Positions 43,810-51,175 of a DNA stretch of 64,000 nucleotides are shown here, in pieces. The DNA comes from Flavobacterium enshiense. GTDB lineage: Bacteria; Bacteroidota; Bacteroidia; Flavobacteriales; Flavobacteriaceae. A program made the translations under genes and the position numbers. The stretch covers positions 186,001 through 250,000 of the forward strand of contig NZ_CP090376.1 of assembly GCF_022836875.1 (NCBI RefSeq). Direction: 5' to 3'. The stretch's first letter is position 1; the number at the start of each line of letters is the position of its first letter. Below the pieces are notes generated by a model. It saw only the letters and a program-made list of their open reading frames with translations, was not told the origin of the DNA and made no database searches.

Positions 43810-43839
43810 GCCCTTTCAGTATCGAAACTCTGAAAGGGC
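43810..43839 (-). terminator. Hairpin after the outer membrane protein gene
   Basis: A perfect 10-base-pair stem GCCCTTTCAG/CTGAAAGGGC with a 10-base loop lies 23 bases after the stop of the gene at 43863-44891. The sequence after it on the minus strand (TGATTATTTC) is only weakly T-rich, so termination may be partial. Confidence 0.5.
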
Positions 43840-43862
43840 ATAAAAGTATCTAACTAAACAAA

Positions 43863-44891
43863 TTAATTAAAATCGAAACGTAATCCCAACGATGCATTAC
43901 GTTGATCTACCGAATTATTTTCAAACATCGGCTGCAAATCATATTTCGCATACAAACTTATACTTTTGTACCCCACATAAGTACTTAAACCATAGGTAAA
44001 CTCATTTACATTCCAATCCCCTTTTTGTCTCTCCTTAATTTTGTAACCGTCGTCTTCATAGCCTAAGAATTGTTTTGAATTGGTATTAATCCCTATAAAT
44101 CCACCGGCTCCAAAACGGAAACCATCATGAGATCTGCGGTACATTTTTCCATTGATTTCTCTTTTCTCTGAAAAATCCCACTCCAAATGAATCGGAACTG
44201 CAAAAAATACATTTTTAAAATACGTTTTATCATCTATTAAGTTGACCGGATATGTCTCTAACACCGTTTCTGATCCTTTATCGACAAAATAACGGTTGTC
44301 GGTAGCATGCAAAATATTATACATGAAGGAGAAACCGTATTTAAGATGAAGTGGACTGTCTTCTTTACCCAAACGCGTTCTTCCGGTAATTCCCCATTCA
44401 TAGAATGTCGAACGCCAGTAACCAAAATCGGAATTCGCAACAGCACCGTTGGTTACCAGATTATTAAGTCCGAATGCAAACACAAACTGCGAAGTGGTTC
44501 TCTTTGTTTTTCTGTCGTAATGATCTGCCGGAATGGTAATCGAGTATCTTTTCTTAATCTTGATGGTATCACTCAGTTTGCCATCTACTCTTTCCTGCAC
44601 CAAAGCATTAAGCTTTTCCTCTTCTACAGCCACTCTGTCTTCTATTTTCTTAGCATAATCTGTAGCTAATTGCATCTTCTTTTTATCAGCTTCTTCCTGA
44701 GTCAGCTTTCCCTTTGCAAGTTGTTCGTTAACCTCTTCAACTTCCGTTTTTAAAGCAAGCTTCTCTTCTTTAGTGATATTATCAATGTTTTTGGCAATGG
44801 CATTAGCACGTTGCTCAAAGGTTTCCTGCGCAGTGACTTTGCTTACAAAAAAGCATAACATGACCACTACATAAAAGATAATCTTTTGCAT
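43863..44891 (-). CDS. Outer membrane beta-barrel protein with N-terminal coiled coil
   Basis: A 342-residue exported protein. A signal peptide (MQKIIFYVVVMLCFFVSKVTAQ) is followed by a charged coiled coil of about 95 residues (~22-118; KNIDNITKEEKLALKTEVEE, KLTQEEADKKKMQLATDYAK). The rest is a barrel-like domain with alternating aromatic strands (QFVFAFGLNNLV, WGITGRTRLGK, HLKYGFSFMYN, FGAGGFIGINT, LSTYVGYKSISLYAKYDLQP) ending in LGLRFDFN. It is the third gene after an ECF sigma factor and an anti-sigma-like gene, so it is a plausible target or sensor of that system. I know no specific family name. Confidence 0.85.
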   Translation of the reverse strand: MQKIIFYVVVMLCFFVSKVTAQETFEQRANAIAKNIDNITKEEKLALKTEVEEVNEQLAKGKLTQEEADKKKMQLATDYAKKIEDRVAVEEEKLNALVQERVDGKLSDTIKIKKRYSITIPADHYDRKTKRTTSQFVFAFGLNNLVTNGAVANSDFGYWRSTFYEWGITGRTRLGKEDSPLHLKYGFSFMYNILHATDNRYFVDKGSETVLETYPVNLIDDKTYFKNVFFAVPIHLEWDFSEKREINGKMYRRSHDGFRFGAGGFIGINTNSKQFLGYEDDGYKIKERQKGDWNVNEFTYGLSTYVGYKSISLYAKYDLQPMFENNSVDQRNASLGLRFDFN

Positions 44892-44925
44892 AATTTTAAA
44901 ATTTAACTGTTCGATTTTTGATTGT

Positions 44926-45600
44926 TTACTCGTAATTTCTGTTTGCTACAGCAGTTTTAACCGTTTTAAAATTTCGGTTCAAGCGCTGTAAGGTTGTTTC
45001 TCTGAATTCCTGATTTAATTCTCCCTCCACATTGCTCAGCAATAAATTAGCATTAATTTTCACTTGAGGCTTTTCCTTAGACATATCAGTTTCGGCTAAA
45101 AGTTTTTCTGGCTCAGGGGCTACTTTTCGAATTTCCGGTTCTTTTGGTGTCATGACTTCGACAACTTCTTCTTTTACAATCTGATGATTAGTATCGAAAA
45201 CATCACTTGCAACATTTTTTTCAGATGACTTTGATTTTGTTTTTGATTTACTTTCAGCAACAGCTTCAGCATTGCCAATAATAGGAACCACTTCATTGGG
45301 AACAATCGTATTGGGCACTTCCGAAGTTTTCTGATCCTCATCAGAAGTTACAACAGCTGGGTTTTTCACCTGAATTCCAGGATTGCCTCTTTCCTCTTGA
45401 AACAAAAACAAACCTATTAAGAAAAAAAGTGCCAAGCCCGCAGCAATGAACAACCATCTTAAATTGCGTTTCGGTTTTTTGTTCTCGGCTACCGAAAGCA
45501 TAGCATCCAGGCGGTCCCATGCCGCATCAGAGGGCTGCATTTCCCTTTCATTCAGTTTTTTTCTGAATTCCTCTTCCATTTTATTCGGTTCCATTTTCAT
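44926..45600 (-). CDS. Single-pass membrane protein, probable anti-sigma factor
   Basis: A 224-residue protein with a short cytoplasmic domain (EEEFRKKLNEREMQPSDAAWDRLDAML, in parts, ~8-36), one membrane helix near 46-65 (WLFIAAGLALFFLIGLFLF) and a long periplasmic, Lys/Glu/Pro-rich, disordered-looking tail. The N-terminal motif PSDAAWDRLDAML recurs in proteins encoded after ECF sigma factors in Bacteroidota. It overlaps the sigma gene by 20 bases (ATG at 45600; ATG at 45594 is an alternative), which supports the anti-sigma role. It lacks a classic ZAS zinc motif, so this is inferred from place and topology. Confidence 0.8.
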   Translation of the reverse strand: MKMEPNKMEEEFRKKLNEREMQPSDAAWDRLDAMLSVAENKKPKRNLRWLFIAAGLALFFLIGLFLFQEERGNPGIQVKNPAVVTSDEDQKTSEVPNTIVPNEVVPIIGNAEAVAESKSKTKSKSSEKNVASDVFDTNHQIVKEEVVEVMTPKEPEIRKVAPEPEKLLAETDMSKEKPQVKINANLLLSNVEGELNQEFRETTLQRLNRNFKTVKTAVANRNYE

Positions 45601-46141
45601 AATTTTTAAGTTTATTCACTTGACTTTGGAGCAATTTTCGGGCATGTGACAACTGCGATTTCGAAGTTCCTTCGCTAATGTTCAGCATTTCGGCAATTTC
45701 CTGATGTTTGTATCCTTCAATGGCATAAAGGTTAAAAACCATTCGGTAACCATCCGGAAGACTGTCAATCAAAAACTGAATGTCTTCAACAGAAAACTGG
45801 CTTTCGATGTTATTGTACCGTTCTTCAAAATAATTTTCGTCTTCCGTAAACTTTACCTGTTTTTGTACTCTCAAAAACGAAATACTCTCGTTTACCATAA
45901 TCCGCCGGATCCATCCTTCGAAACTGCCTTTGTGTTCGAAATTTTTCAGATTGGAAAACACTTTCATAAAAGCGGTTATCATTACATCTTCTGCCTGCTG
46001 CACGTCTTTTATATATTGTCGGCAGACACTCAGCATTTTTGGAGCGTGTTTCGAGTAAATCTTATGTTGGGCGTGTCGGTTGTTTTCGACAGCCAACTGT
46101 ATGATTTCTTTTTCCTCCTGATGTAAGTCTATTACTTTCAT
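45581..46141 (-). CDS. ECF-type RNA polymerase sigma factor
   Basis: A 186-residue alternative sigma factor with region 2 (NRHAQHKIYSKHAPKMLSVC, QAEDVMITAFMKVFSNLKNF, GSFEGWIRRIMVNESISFLR; ~20-95) and region 4 (LPDGYRMVFNLYAIEGYKHQ, EIAEMLNISEGTSKSQLSHA; ~128-170). It lacks region 3, as ECF factors do. It starts a three-gene operon: sigma, membrane anti-sigma-like protein, outer membrane protein. This looks like an envelope-sensing circuit. The inducing signal and regulon are not visible; I could not identify a convincing self-promoter. Confidence 0.94.
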   Translation of the reverse strand: MKVIDLHQEEKEIIQLAVENNRHAQHKIYSKHAPKMLSVCRQYIKDVQQAEDVMITAFMKVFSNLKNFEHKGSFEGWIRRIMVNESISFLRVQKQVKFTEDENYFEERYNNIESQFSVEDIQFLIDSLPDGYRMVFNLYAIEGYKHQEIAEMLNISEGTSKSQLSHARKLLQSQVNKLKNYENGTE

Positions 46142-46236
46142 TCAAAAAATGTATTTCGAAAACCGGTCTTTATAACCGACTTCTATTAGCATAGACGAGC
46201 GAAGTTTGAAAATGGTTGTATTAGAATGAAAAAAAA

Positions 46237-47217
46237 TTATTTTTTTCTTTCAATCACATAATTTACCATCAATATAAGGGCATCTTTATAGGCAGAATGG
46301 GGAAAATCTTCAATGAGTTGAAGTGCGTCTTTTTGGAATTGCACCATCTTGTGTTCGGCGTATGTCAATCCGTTTTTATCTTTTACGAACTGAATAACTT
46401 CGCGAACGCGTTTTTTATCTTTATTATGATTCTTTACCGAATTAATCACCCAGCTTTTTTCTTTGGAAGAACAATTATTTAGGGTATAAATAAGGGGCAA
46501 GGTCATTTTTTGTTCTTTGATATCGATACCGGTTGGTTTTCCAATAGCATCATCAGTATAATCGAACAAGTCGTCTTTAATTTGGAAAGCCATTCCGATC
46601 AACTCTCCAAATTTACGCATGCGTTCAATTACTTCCTTGTCCTCTGGAAAAACGGCACAAGCTCCAAGCGAACAACAGGCAGCAATCAACGTGGCTGTTT
46701 TTTGGCGTATGATTTCGTAATAAACTTCTTCGGTGATGTCCAATCTGCGTGCCTTTTCAATCTGAAGCAATTCACCTTCGCTCATTTCGCGAACAGCTAC
46801 CGAAATAATTTTCAGTAAGTCGAAATCATTATTATCAATGGAAAGCAGCAGACCTTTGGAAAGCAAAAAGTCACCAACCAAGACAGCAATCTTATTTTTC
46901 CATAAGGCGTTGACAGAGAAAAATCCGCGGCGGCGGTTGCTGTCATCCACCACGTCATCATGAACCAGCGTGGCTGTATGGATCAGCTCGATAACTGCAG
47001 CGCCGCGATATGCCCGCTCGTTTATCGTTCCGCCCGATACCATTTTCGCGGTAAGAAAGACAAACATTGGACGCATTTGTTTCCCTTTTCGGTTTACGAT
47101 ATAATGAGTGATTCTGTTTAAAAGAGCCACTTTAGAAGACATAGAATCACGAAACTTCGTTTCAAAAAGTTCCATTTCAAGACTAATCGGCTCCTTTATC
47201 TGTTCAACGATTTTCAT
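46237..47217 (-). CDS. Polyprenyl synthetase (long-chain trans-prenyl diphosphate synthase)
   Basis: A 326-residue isoprenoid chain-elongating enzyme, like octaprenyl/heptaprenyl diphosphate synthases. It has the first Asp-rich motif HDDVVDDSNRRRG (~81-93), RGAAVIELIHTATLVHD, AVLVGDFLLSKG, and the second Asp-rich motif FQIKDDLFDYTDD (~209-221). It likely makes the side chain of menaquinone, the usual quinone in this group. The chain length is set by residues before the first motif, which I cannot translate into a number. It lies 95 bases upstream of the ECF operon and has an exact promoter box at 47305-47312. Confidence 0.94.
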   Translation of the reverse strand: MKIVEQIKEPISLEMELFETKFRDSMSSKVALLNRITHYIVNRKGKQMRPMFVFLTAKMVSGGTINERAYRGAAVIELIHTATLVHDDVVDDSNRRRGFFSVNALWKNKIAVLVGDFLLSKGLLLSIDNNDFDLLKIISVAVREMSEGELLQIEKARRLDITEEVYYEIIRQKTATLIAACCSLGACAVFPEDKEVIERMRKFGELIGMAFQIKDDLFDYTDDAIGKPTGIDIKEQKMTLPLIYTLNNCSSKEKSWVINSVKNHNKDKKRVREVIQFVKDKNGLTYAEHKMVQFQKDALQLIEDFPHSAYKDALILMVNYVIERKK

Positions 47218-47304
47218 CTATGGGATTGGATTTTTCAATGGTACAAGATGACTTTCGTAATTTTCGTTGGAACTTATATTTGTCATAACTCGTTTCATTG
47301 AATT

Positions 47305-47312
47305 CAAAGATA
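47305..47312 (-). promoter_or_regulatory. -7 element of the polyprenyl synthetase gene
   Basis: TATCTTTG on the minus strand matches TAnnTTTG exactly; RNA would start near 47301, with an 83-base leader. Confidence 0.45.
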
Positions 47313-47408
47313 CAATTCTATATGAAATAAAAAATATAGTTTTTTCGTTAATCCGTTAAACCTTTATATGTATTTTGCATCTATTAGATACACCCAAAAC
47401 CTAATTTT

Positions 47409-48269
47409 ATGAAGACACACACTTTATTAAAATCGATTGTAGTTTTATTAGCCTTTTCCTTAATTGGCTGCAACAAAGAAGAACAGGAAGAAGAAAACAA
47501 CAGTAATACTACCGGCCAATTTACCACAGAAGAGTTTAACGCTAATGCCAAAATGGACGCTATTTCAAATGACATTTCGGAAATCGCGGAAGACCAGGTT
47601 AATGTACAAAACACTGCAAGAGCTGAGAGCTATCAATCCATCCTTCCGGATTGCGCAACTGTTACTACATCGGTAGAAGGGACTACATGGACCAGAATCG
47701 TCGACTTCGGGACAACGGGTTGTGCATATCATAACGGAGCTATCTTAAGAGGACAAATTATCATTAGTGGCAGCACTAACTTCCAACAATCGCCTTATGT
47801 ATGGACATATAATTTCCATAATTTCCACTATGACAATATCTTAGTAGAAGGCACAAAAACACTTTCAAGAACTATTGAAGCTAGAGATCCATATCCGATC
47901 CCGCATCCGATTGTGGTAATCAATTTGGACTTAGACATTACTCTTCCAAATGGAAACACTTATTCAAGAGTCGGCACAAGAACCAGAGAACTGATTGAAG
48001 GATATGACACACCATTGGTTTTCCATGATAATGTTTACCAGATATGGGGAAGCTGGGTCACAACAGGATCTAACAGTGACTATAGATCAGTAATCACTAC
48101 ACCATTTATATTTAAAATCGACTGTACATATAAAGTAGTTTCAGGTGTCTTAGTATCAAGCAGAAACAATCACATGGCAACGCTGGATTACGGAAACGGG
48201 GACTGTGACAATATTGCTACTATTTCTATCGGCGCAGGAGCACCTTATACTTTTACTTTTGGTAATTAA
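47409..48269 (+). CDS. Hypothetical lipoprotein
   Basis: A 286-residue protein of unknown function. The N-terminus MKTHTLLKSIVVLLAFSLIGC is a lipoprotein signal with Cys at residue 21, followed by an acidic linker (NKEEQEEENNS). The mature part is beta-rich and low in Lys. Two Cys (DCATVTT near 76, GCAYHNG near 99) and another pair near the end (DCTYKVV, GDCDNIA) could form disulfides. The pattern of GxxYHNGAILRGQIIISGS and LPNGNTYSRVGTRTRELIEG resembles surface lipoproteins of Flavobacterium with no assigned role. It is monocistronic with a strong terminator. A TATTTTGC box at 47371-47378 may be the -7 element. Confidence 0.85.
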   Translation: MKTHTLLKSIVVLLAFSLIGCNKEEQEEENNSNTTGQFTTEEFNANAKMDAISNDISEIAEDQVNVQNTARAESYQSILPDCATVTTSVEGTTWTRIVDFGTTGCAYHNGAILRGQIIISGSTNFQQSPYVWTYNFHNFHYDNILVEGTKTLSRTIEARDPYPIPHPIVVINLDLDITLPNGNTYSRVGTRTRELIEGYDTPLVFHDNVYQIWGSWVTTGSNSDYRSVITTPFIFKIDCTYKVVSGVLVSSRNNHMATLDYGNGDCDNIATISIGAGAPYTFTFGN

Positions 48270-48285
48270 ACACTAACCTATTCAT

Positions 48286-48320
48286 AAAAAAACGTTCGCT
48301 TTATTAGCGAACGTTTTTTT
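48286..48320. terminator. Bidirectional terminator between the lipoprotein gene and rlmN
   Basis: Perfect 15-base-pair stem (48286-48300 with 48306-48320), 5-base loop, A-run on one side and T-run on the other. Confidence 0.92.
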
Positions 48321-48326
48321 TTATCT

Positions 48327-49370
48327 TTATCCTTCTTTATTGGCCAACTGACCACAGGCGGCATCAATGTCCTTTCCTCGGCTTCGGCGTACTTTAACAA
48401 CAATGTCATTTCGCTCAAGAGCCATAATATAATCTTCAATGGCTTTCTGGGAAGCCTGCTGAAACTGACCGTCGTCAATCGGATTGTATTCAATTAAGTT
48501 TACTTTACACGGAACGTATTTGCAGAATTTCACCAAGGCGTCAATCGATTTCTTGTCATCGTTGATTCCTTTCCAAACCACATATTCATAGGTAACCTTA
48601 CTTTTTGTTTTCTTGTACCAGTATTCTAATGCTTCCTTCAATTCAGGCAAAGGAAAACTCTTGGTGAACGGCATAATTTCGTTTCGGATTTCCTCAATAG
48701 CCGAGTGCAAAGAAACAGCCAGTTTGAATTTCACATCGTCATCGGCCATTTTCATAATCATTTTCGAAATCCCCGATGTGGAAACTGTGATACGTTTCGG
48801 CGACATTCCCAAACCTTCAGGAGATGTGATTTTATCAATCGCCTTCATTACATTTGGATAGTTCATCAACGGCTCCCCCATTCCCATGAAAACTATATTG
48901 GATAATGGACGGTTGTAATACAAACGACTTTCACTGTCGATAGCCGCCACCTGATCGTAAATCTCATCCGGGTTTAGGTTACGCATTCTTTTCAATCTTG
49001 CCGTTGCACAGAAATTACAATCCAGACTGCAACCCACCTGACTGGAAACACAGGCTGTAGTTCGCGTTTCGGTCGGGATCAAAACTGACTCTACTATCAG
49101 ATCATCATGAAGACGAACAGCATTTTTCACGGTCCCGTCAGAACTGCGCTGCATCGTATCAACCTTGATGTGATTGATTACGAAATTTGCTTCCAACATT
49201 TCACGTGTATGCTTGGAAACATTGGTCATGTCCTCAAACTTATGCGCGCGCTTATGCCACAACCATTCGTACACCTGATTACCACGAAAGGCTTTATCTC
49301 CGTTCGTAACAAAAAAATCGCGTAACTGGTCTTTCGTTAATGCGCGTATATCCTTCTTCTCCATTTGCAT
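48327..49370 (-). CDS. rlmN: Dual-specificity RNA methyltransferase RlmN
   Basis: A 347-residue radical-SAM enzyme that methylates C2 of A2503 in 23S rRNA and A37 of some tRNAs. The iron-sulfur motif CxxxCxxC is seen in SLDCNFCATARLKRM (~115-129), the methyl-carrying Cys in AACGQLAN near the C-terminus (~338), and other motifs are NIVFMGMGEPLMNY (~160-173), ITVSTSGI and KLAVSLHSAI. The first ATG (49370, M-Q-M-E-K-K) lies one base after the predicted RNA start, so the message is probably leaderless; the second ATG (49364) is the alternative. Length is normal. It is convergent with the lipoprotein gene. Confidence 0.96.
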   Translation of the reverse strand: MQMEKKDIRALTKDQLRDFFVTNGDKAFRGNQVYEWLWHKRAHKFEDMTNVSKHTREMLEANFVINHIKVDTMQRSSDGTVKNAVRLHDDLIVESVLIPTETRTTACVSSQVGCSLDCNFCATARLKRMRNLNPDEIYDQVAAIDSESRLYYNRPLSNIVFMGMGEPLMNYPNVMKAIDKITSPEGLGMSPKRITVSTSGISKMIMKMADDDVKFKLAVSLHSAIEEIRNEIMPFTKSFPLPELKEALEYWYKKTKSKVTYEYVVWKGINDDKKSIDALVKFCKYVPCKVNLIEYNPIDDGQFQQASQKAIEDYIMALERNDIVVKVRRSRGKDIDAACGQLANKEG

Positions 49371-49374
49371 GGCG

Positions 49375-49382
49375 CAAAGTTA
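49375..49382 (-). promoter_or_regulatory. -7 element of rlmN, leaderless arrangement
   Basis: TAACTTTG on the minus strand matches TAnnTTTG exactly. Only four bases (CGCC) separate it from the first ATG of rlmN, so transcription would begin at or next to the start codon. Confidence 0.6.
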
Positions 49383-49522
49383 ATCACAATTTATCGATTT
49401 GATTATCTGTTAATTTGTAAATTTGTGTGAAACTTTTTCAAATGAGATAGCTATTTTTCCTCTTTAGCTTTTCACTAATCAATTGTACTACTGGCAAAAA
49501 CCAAAACCAAAATCATAATATT

Positions 49523-50164
49523 ATGCACTTTATATCCGAAGCTTTAGAAGATTATGTAGCGTTACACACGGAAAACGAACCGGAGTTACTAGCGCGTTTA
49601 AATAAAGAAACCCATCAAAAAATTTTACAGCCCCGAATGTTGAGCGGACATTTTCAGGGACGGTTTTTAAGTATGATGTCGAAGTTGATTCGCCCTGTAA
49701 ACATTCTCGAAATAGGCACCTATACCGGTTATGCGGCTTTATGTATGGCTGAAGGCCTACCGGAAAACGGAACGCTGGACACCATCGACAACAATGAAGA
49801 ATTGTATGATTTCCAGAGAAAATATTTCGCACAATCCCCATGGGACAACCAAATTAAGCAACATTTAGGCAATGCTTTGGAAATTATCCCGACACTGAAC
49901 AAAAAATTCGATTTGGTTTTTATTGACGCCGACAAAGAAAACTACATCAACTATTTCAATATGATTGTGCCGTTGATGAACAAAGGCGGTTTGATTTTAT
50001 CCGACAATGTACTGTGGAGCGGAAAAGTGTTGGAAGAAGTTAAAGCCAATGATAAAAGCACCAAAGTATTGTTGGAATACAATGAAATCCTAAAGAACGA
50101 CCCAAGAGTAGAAACCGTTTTACTCCCAATTCGCGATGGTTTAACCATGAGCCGAGTACTATAA
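49523..50164 (+). CDS. O-methyltransferase, SAM-dependent (class I)
   Basis: A 213-residue soluble methyltransferase of the catechol/caffeoyl-CoA O-methyltransferase-like family (PF01596). Motif I is ILEIGTYTGYAALCMAEGLP (~58-77); other motifs are LDTIDNNEEL (acidic residue binding SAM ribose, ~85-94), KFDLVFIDADKENYINYF with the metal-binding Asp (~135-152) and LILSDNVLWSGKV (~160-172) with the second Asp-Asn pair. It needs a divalent metal by family rule. The natural acceptor is unknown. It is monocistronic with a shared terminator. Confidence 0.92.
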   Translation: MHFISEALEDYVALHTENEPELLARLNKETHQKILQPRMLSGHFQGRFLSMMSKLIRPVNILEIGTYTGYAALCMAEGLPENGTLDTIDNNEELYDFQRKYFAQSPWDNQIKQHLGNALEIIPTLNKKFDLVFIDADKENYINYFNMIVPLMNKGGLILSDNVLWSGKVLEEVKANDKSTKVLLEYNEILKNDPRVETVLLPIRDGLTMSRVL

Positions 50165-50167
50165 AAT

Positions 50168-50197
50168 AAAAATCCCGATTCAAGAATCGGGATTTTT
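50168..50197. terminator. Bidirectional terminator between O-methyltransferase and PAP2 genes
   Basis: AAAAATCCCGATTC, ending in a 2-3 base loop, pairs with GAATCGGGATTTTT; A- and T-runs flank it on both sides. Confidence 0.92.
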
Positions 50198-50200
50198 ATT

Positions 50201-50767
50201 TTATATGTTTTCCGGAAAATATTTATTCCTAAAAATGATATACAATTTTGAGAATCCAAAGCCGGCTATAATCCCAAATAAATATCCAGAAAGGATATCA
50301 CCTGGAAAGTGCAAACCAAGATAAATTCGACTATAGGCAAATATCAGCGGGAACAAAAACAACAAGAAAGCGTACTTGTAATATTTTCTCAAAATCAAAA
50401 ACACAAATACGGTTGATGCCATGGAATTGCCTGCGTGACCTGAAAAATAACTGAAAGAACTGCTCGACTTTACAATTCGGATCATATCTTTTATTTCCAA
50501 ATCGTTGCACGGACGTAATCGCTGCACGTTGTTTTTTATCAGATTGATAAACTGATCGGTGAACGTAATCATGACTGCGATGGACACAAGTATCAAAAGC
50601 AAATGCTTCCACCCCACTTTCTTATACAACAGATAAAAAACAAAGAGAAAAACAGGCGCCCAATGAAATTGTTTGGTGATCAGTAACCAAAACCCATCGT
50701 ATGAAACTGAACCCAGGCCGTTTAGGAGAACAAACAATTGTTTGTCTAAATGAATAATTTTTTCCAA
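50201..50767 (-). CDS. PAP2-family membrane phosphatase
   Basis: A 188-residue inner membrane phosphatase with about five to six helices. The three PAP2 motifs are present: KNNVQRLRPC (KX6RP, ~77-86), SYFSGHAGNSMAST (SGH, ~100-113) and SRIYLGLHFPGDILSG (SRX5HX3D, ~146-161). Likely substrates are undecaprenyl diphosphate (lipid carrier recycling, as in PgpB/BacA-type activity) or phosphatidic acid; sequence does not decide. It starts 2 bases after tatA, so they share a transcript. Confidence 0.92.
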   Translation of the reverse strand: MEKIIHLDKQLFVLLNGLGSVSYDGFWLLITKQFHWAPVFLFVFYLLYKKVGWKHLLLILVSIAVMITFTDQFINLIKNNVQRLRPCNDLEIKDMIRIVKSSSSFSYFSGHAGNSMASTVFVFLILRKYYKYAFLLFLFPLIFAYSRIYLGLHFPGDILSGYLFGIIAGFGFSKLYIIFRNKYFPENI

Positions 50768-50769
50768 AG

Positions 50770-51069
50770 TTACATCTGTCTTTTAATCGGTCCGGTCATA
50801 TCTTCGATGTCTTCTTTCGCCTTGTCGATTTCTTTGGTAATATCAGAAGTCAGATCCAATTGTTTCATCGGATTCAAATCGTTTAAATCATTCAAACCGT
50901 TGGCTTCGGCACTTTTCTGAATTTCGTTTTTGATATCATTGGTCGCATTTTTAAGTTGTGCCATACCTTTACCCAAAGTACGTGCGATATCCGGAACCTT
51001 ATCGGATCCGAACAGCATCAAGGCCACCAATATAATGAAGAATATTTCTCCTCCTCCTATTCCGAACAT
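50770..51069 (-). CDS. tatA: Twin-arginine translocase subunit TatA/TatE
   Basis: A 99-residue protein with one N-terminal membrane helix (GGGEIFFIILVALMLFG) followed by the conserved amphipathic helix (SDKVPDIARTLGKGMAQLKN) and an acidic C-terminal tail. The hinge FG after the helix and the LGKGM motif are diagnostic. It forms the pore of the Tat pathway for folded proteins. TatC is not in this window. A few features (acidic tail of ~45 residues) also recall TatB, but TatA is the better match. The promoter box is at 51098-51105, and PAP2 follows immediately. Confidence 0.93.
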   Translation of the reverse strand: MFGIGGGEIFFIILVALMLFGSDKVPDIARTLGKGMAQLKNATNDIKNEIQKSAEANGLNDLNDLNPMKQLDLTSDITKEIDKAKEDIEDMTGPIKRQM

Positions 51070-51097
51070 GATTTTGTAATTACTGGTTGTAACGCGA

Positions 51098-51105
51098 CAA
51101 AGTTA
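51098..51105 (-). promoter_or_regulatory. -7 element of the tatA-PAP2 operon
   Basis: TAACTTTG on the minus strand matches TAnnTTTG; RNA should begin near 51094, about 25 bases before the ATG. Confidence 0.6.
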
Positions 51106-51140
51106 CAAAGTTTTAAAATGGAATATGTTATTAAAAACAA

Positions 51141-51169
51141 AAAAGACCACCTTATCCAGATGGTCTTTT
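51141..51169 (-). terminator. Terminator of the M1 peptidase gene
   Basis: A 9-base-pair stem AAAAGACCA/TGGTCTTTT (51141-51149 with 51161-51169) with an 11-base loop, followed on the minus strand by T-rich sequence, 6 bases after the stop. Confidence 0.82.
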
Positions 51170-51175
51170 TCTTAT

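Noticed and set aside
46163..46200. ECF-like -10 (GTCTA) and a weak CGGT/ACCG hairpin upstream of the ECF sigma gene
   Set aside because: No consistent -35 partner and the stem has only four to five pairs; not enough to call a promoter or terminator.
47384..47614. Minus-strand open frame over the start of the lipoprotein gene
   Set aside because: Overlaps a clear signal-peptide gene and its predicted product is a reversed shadow.
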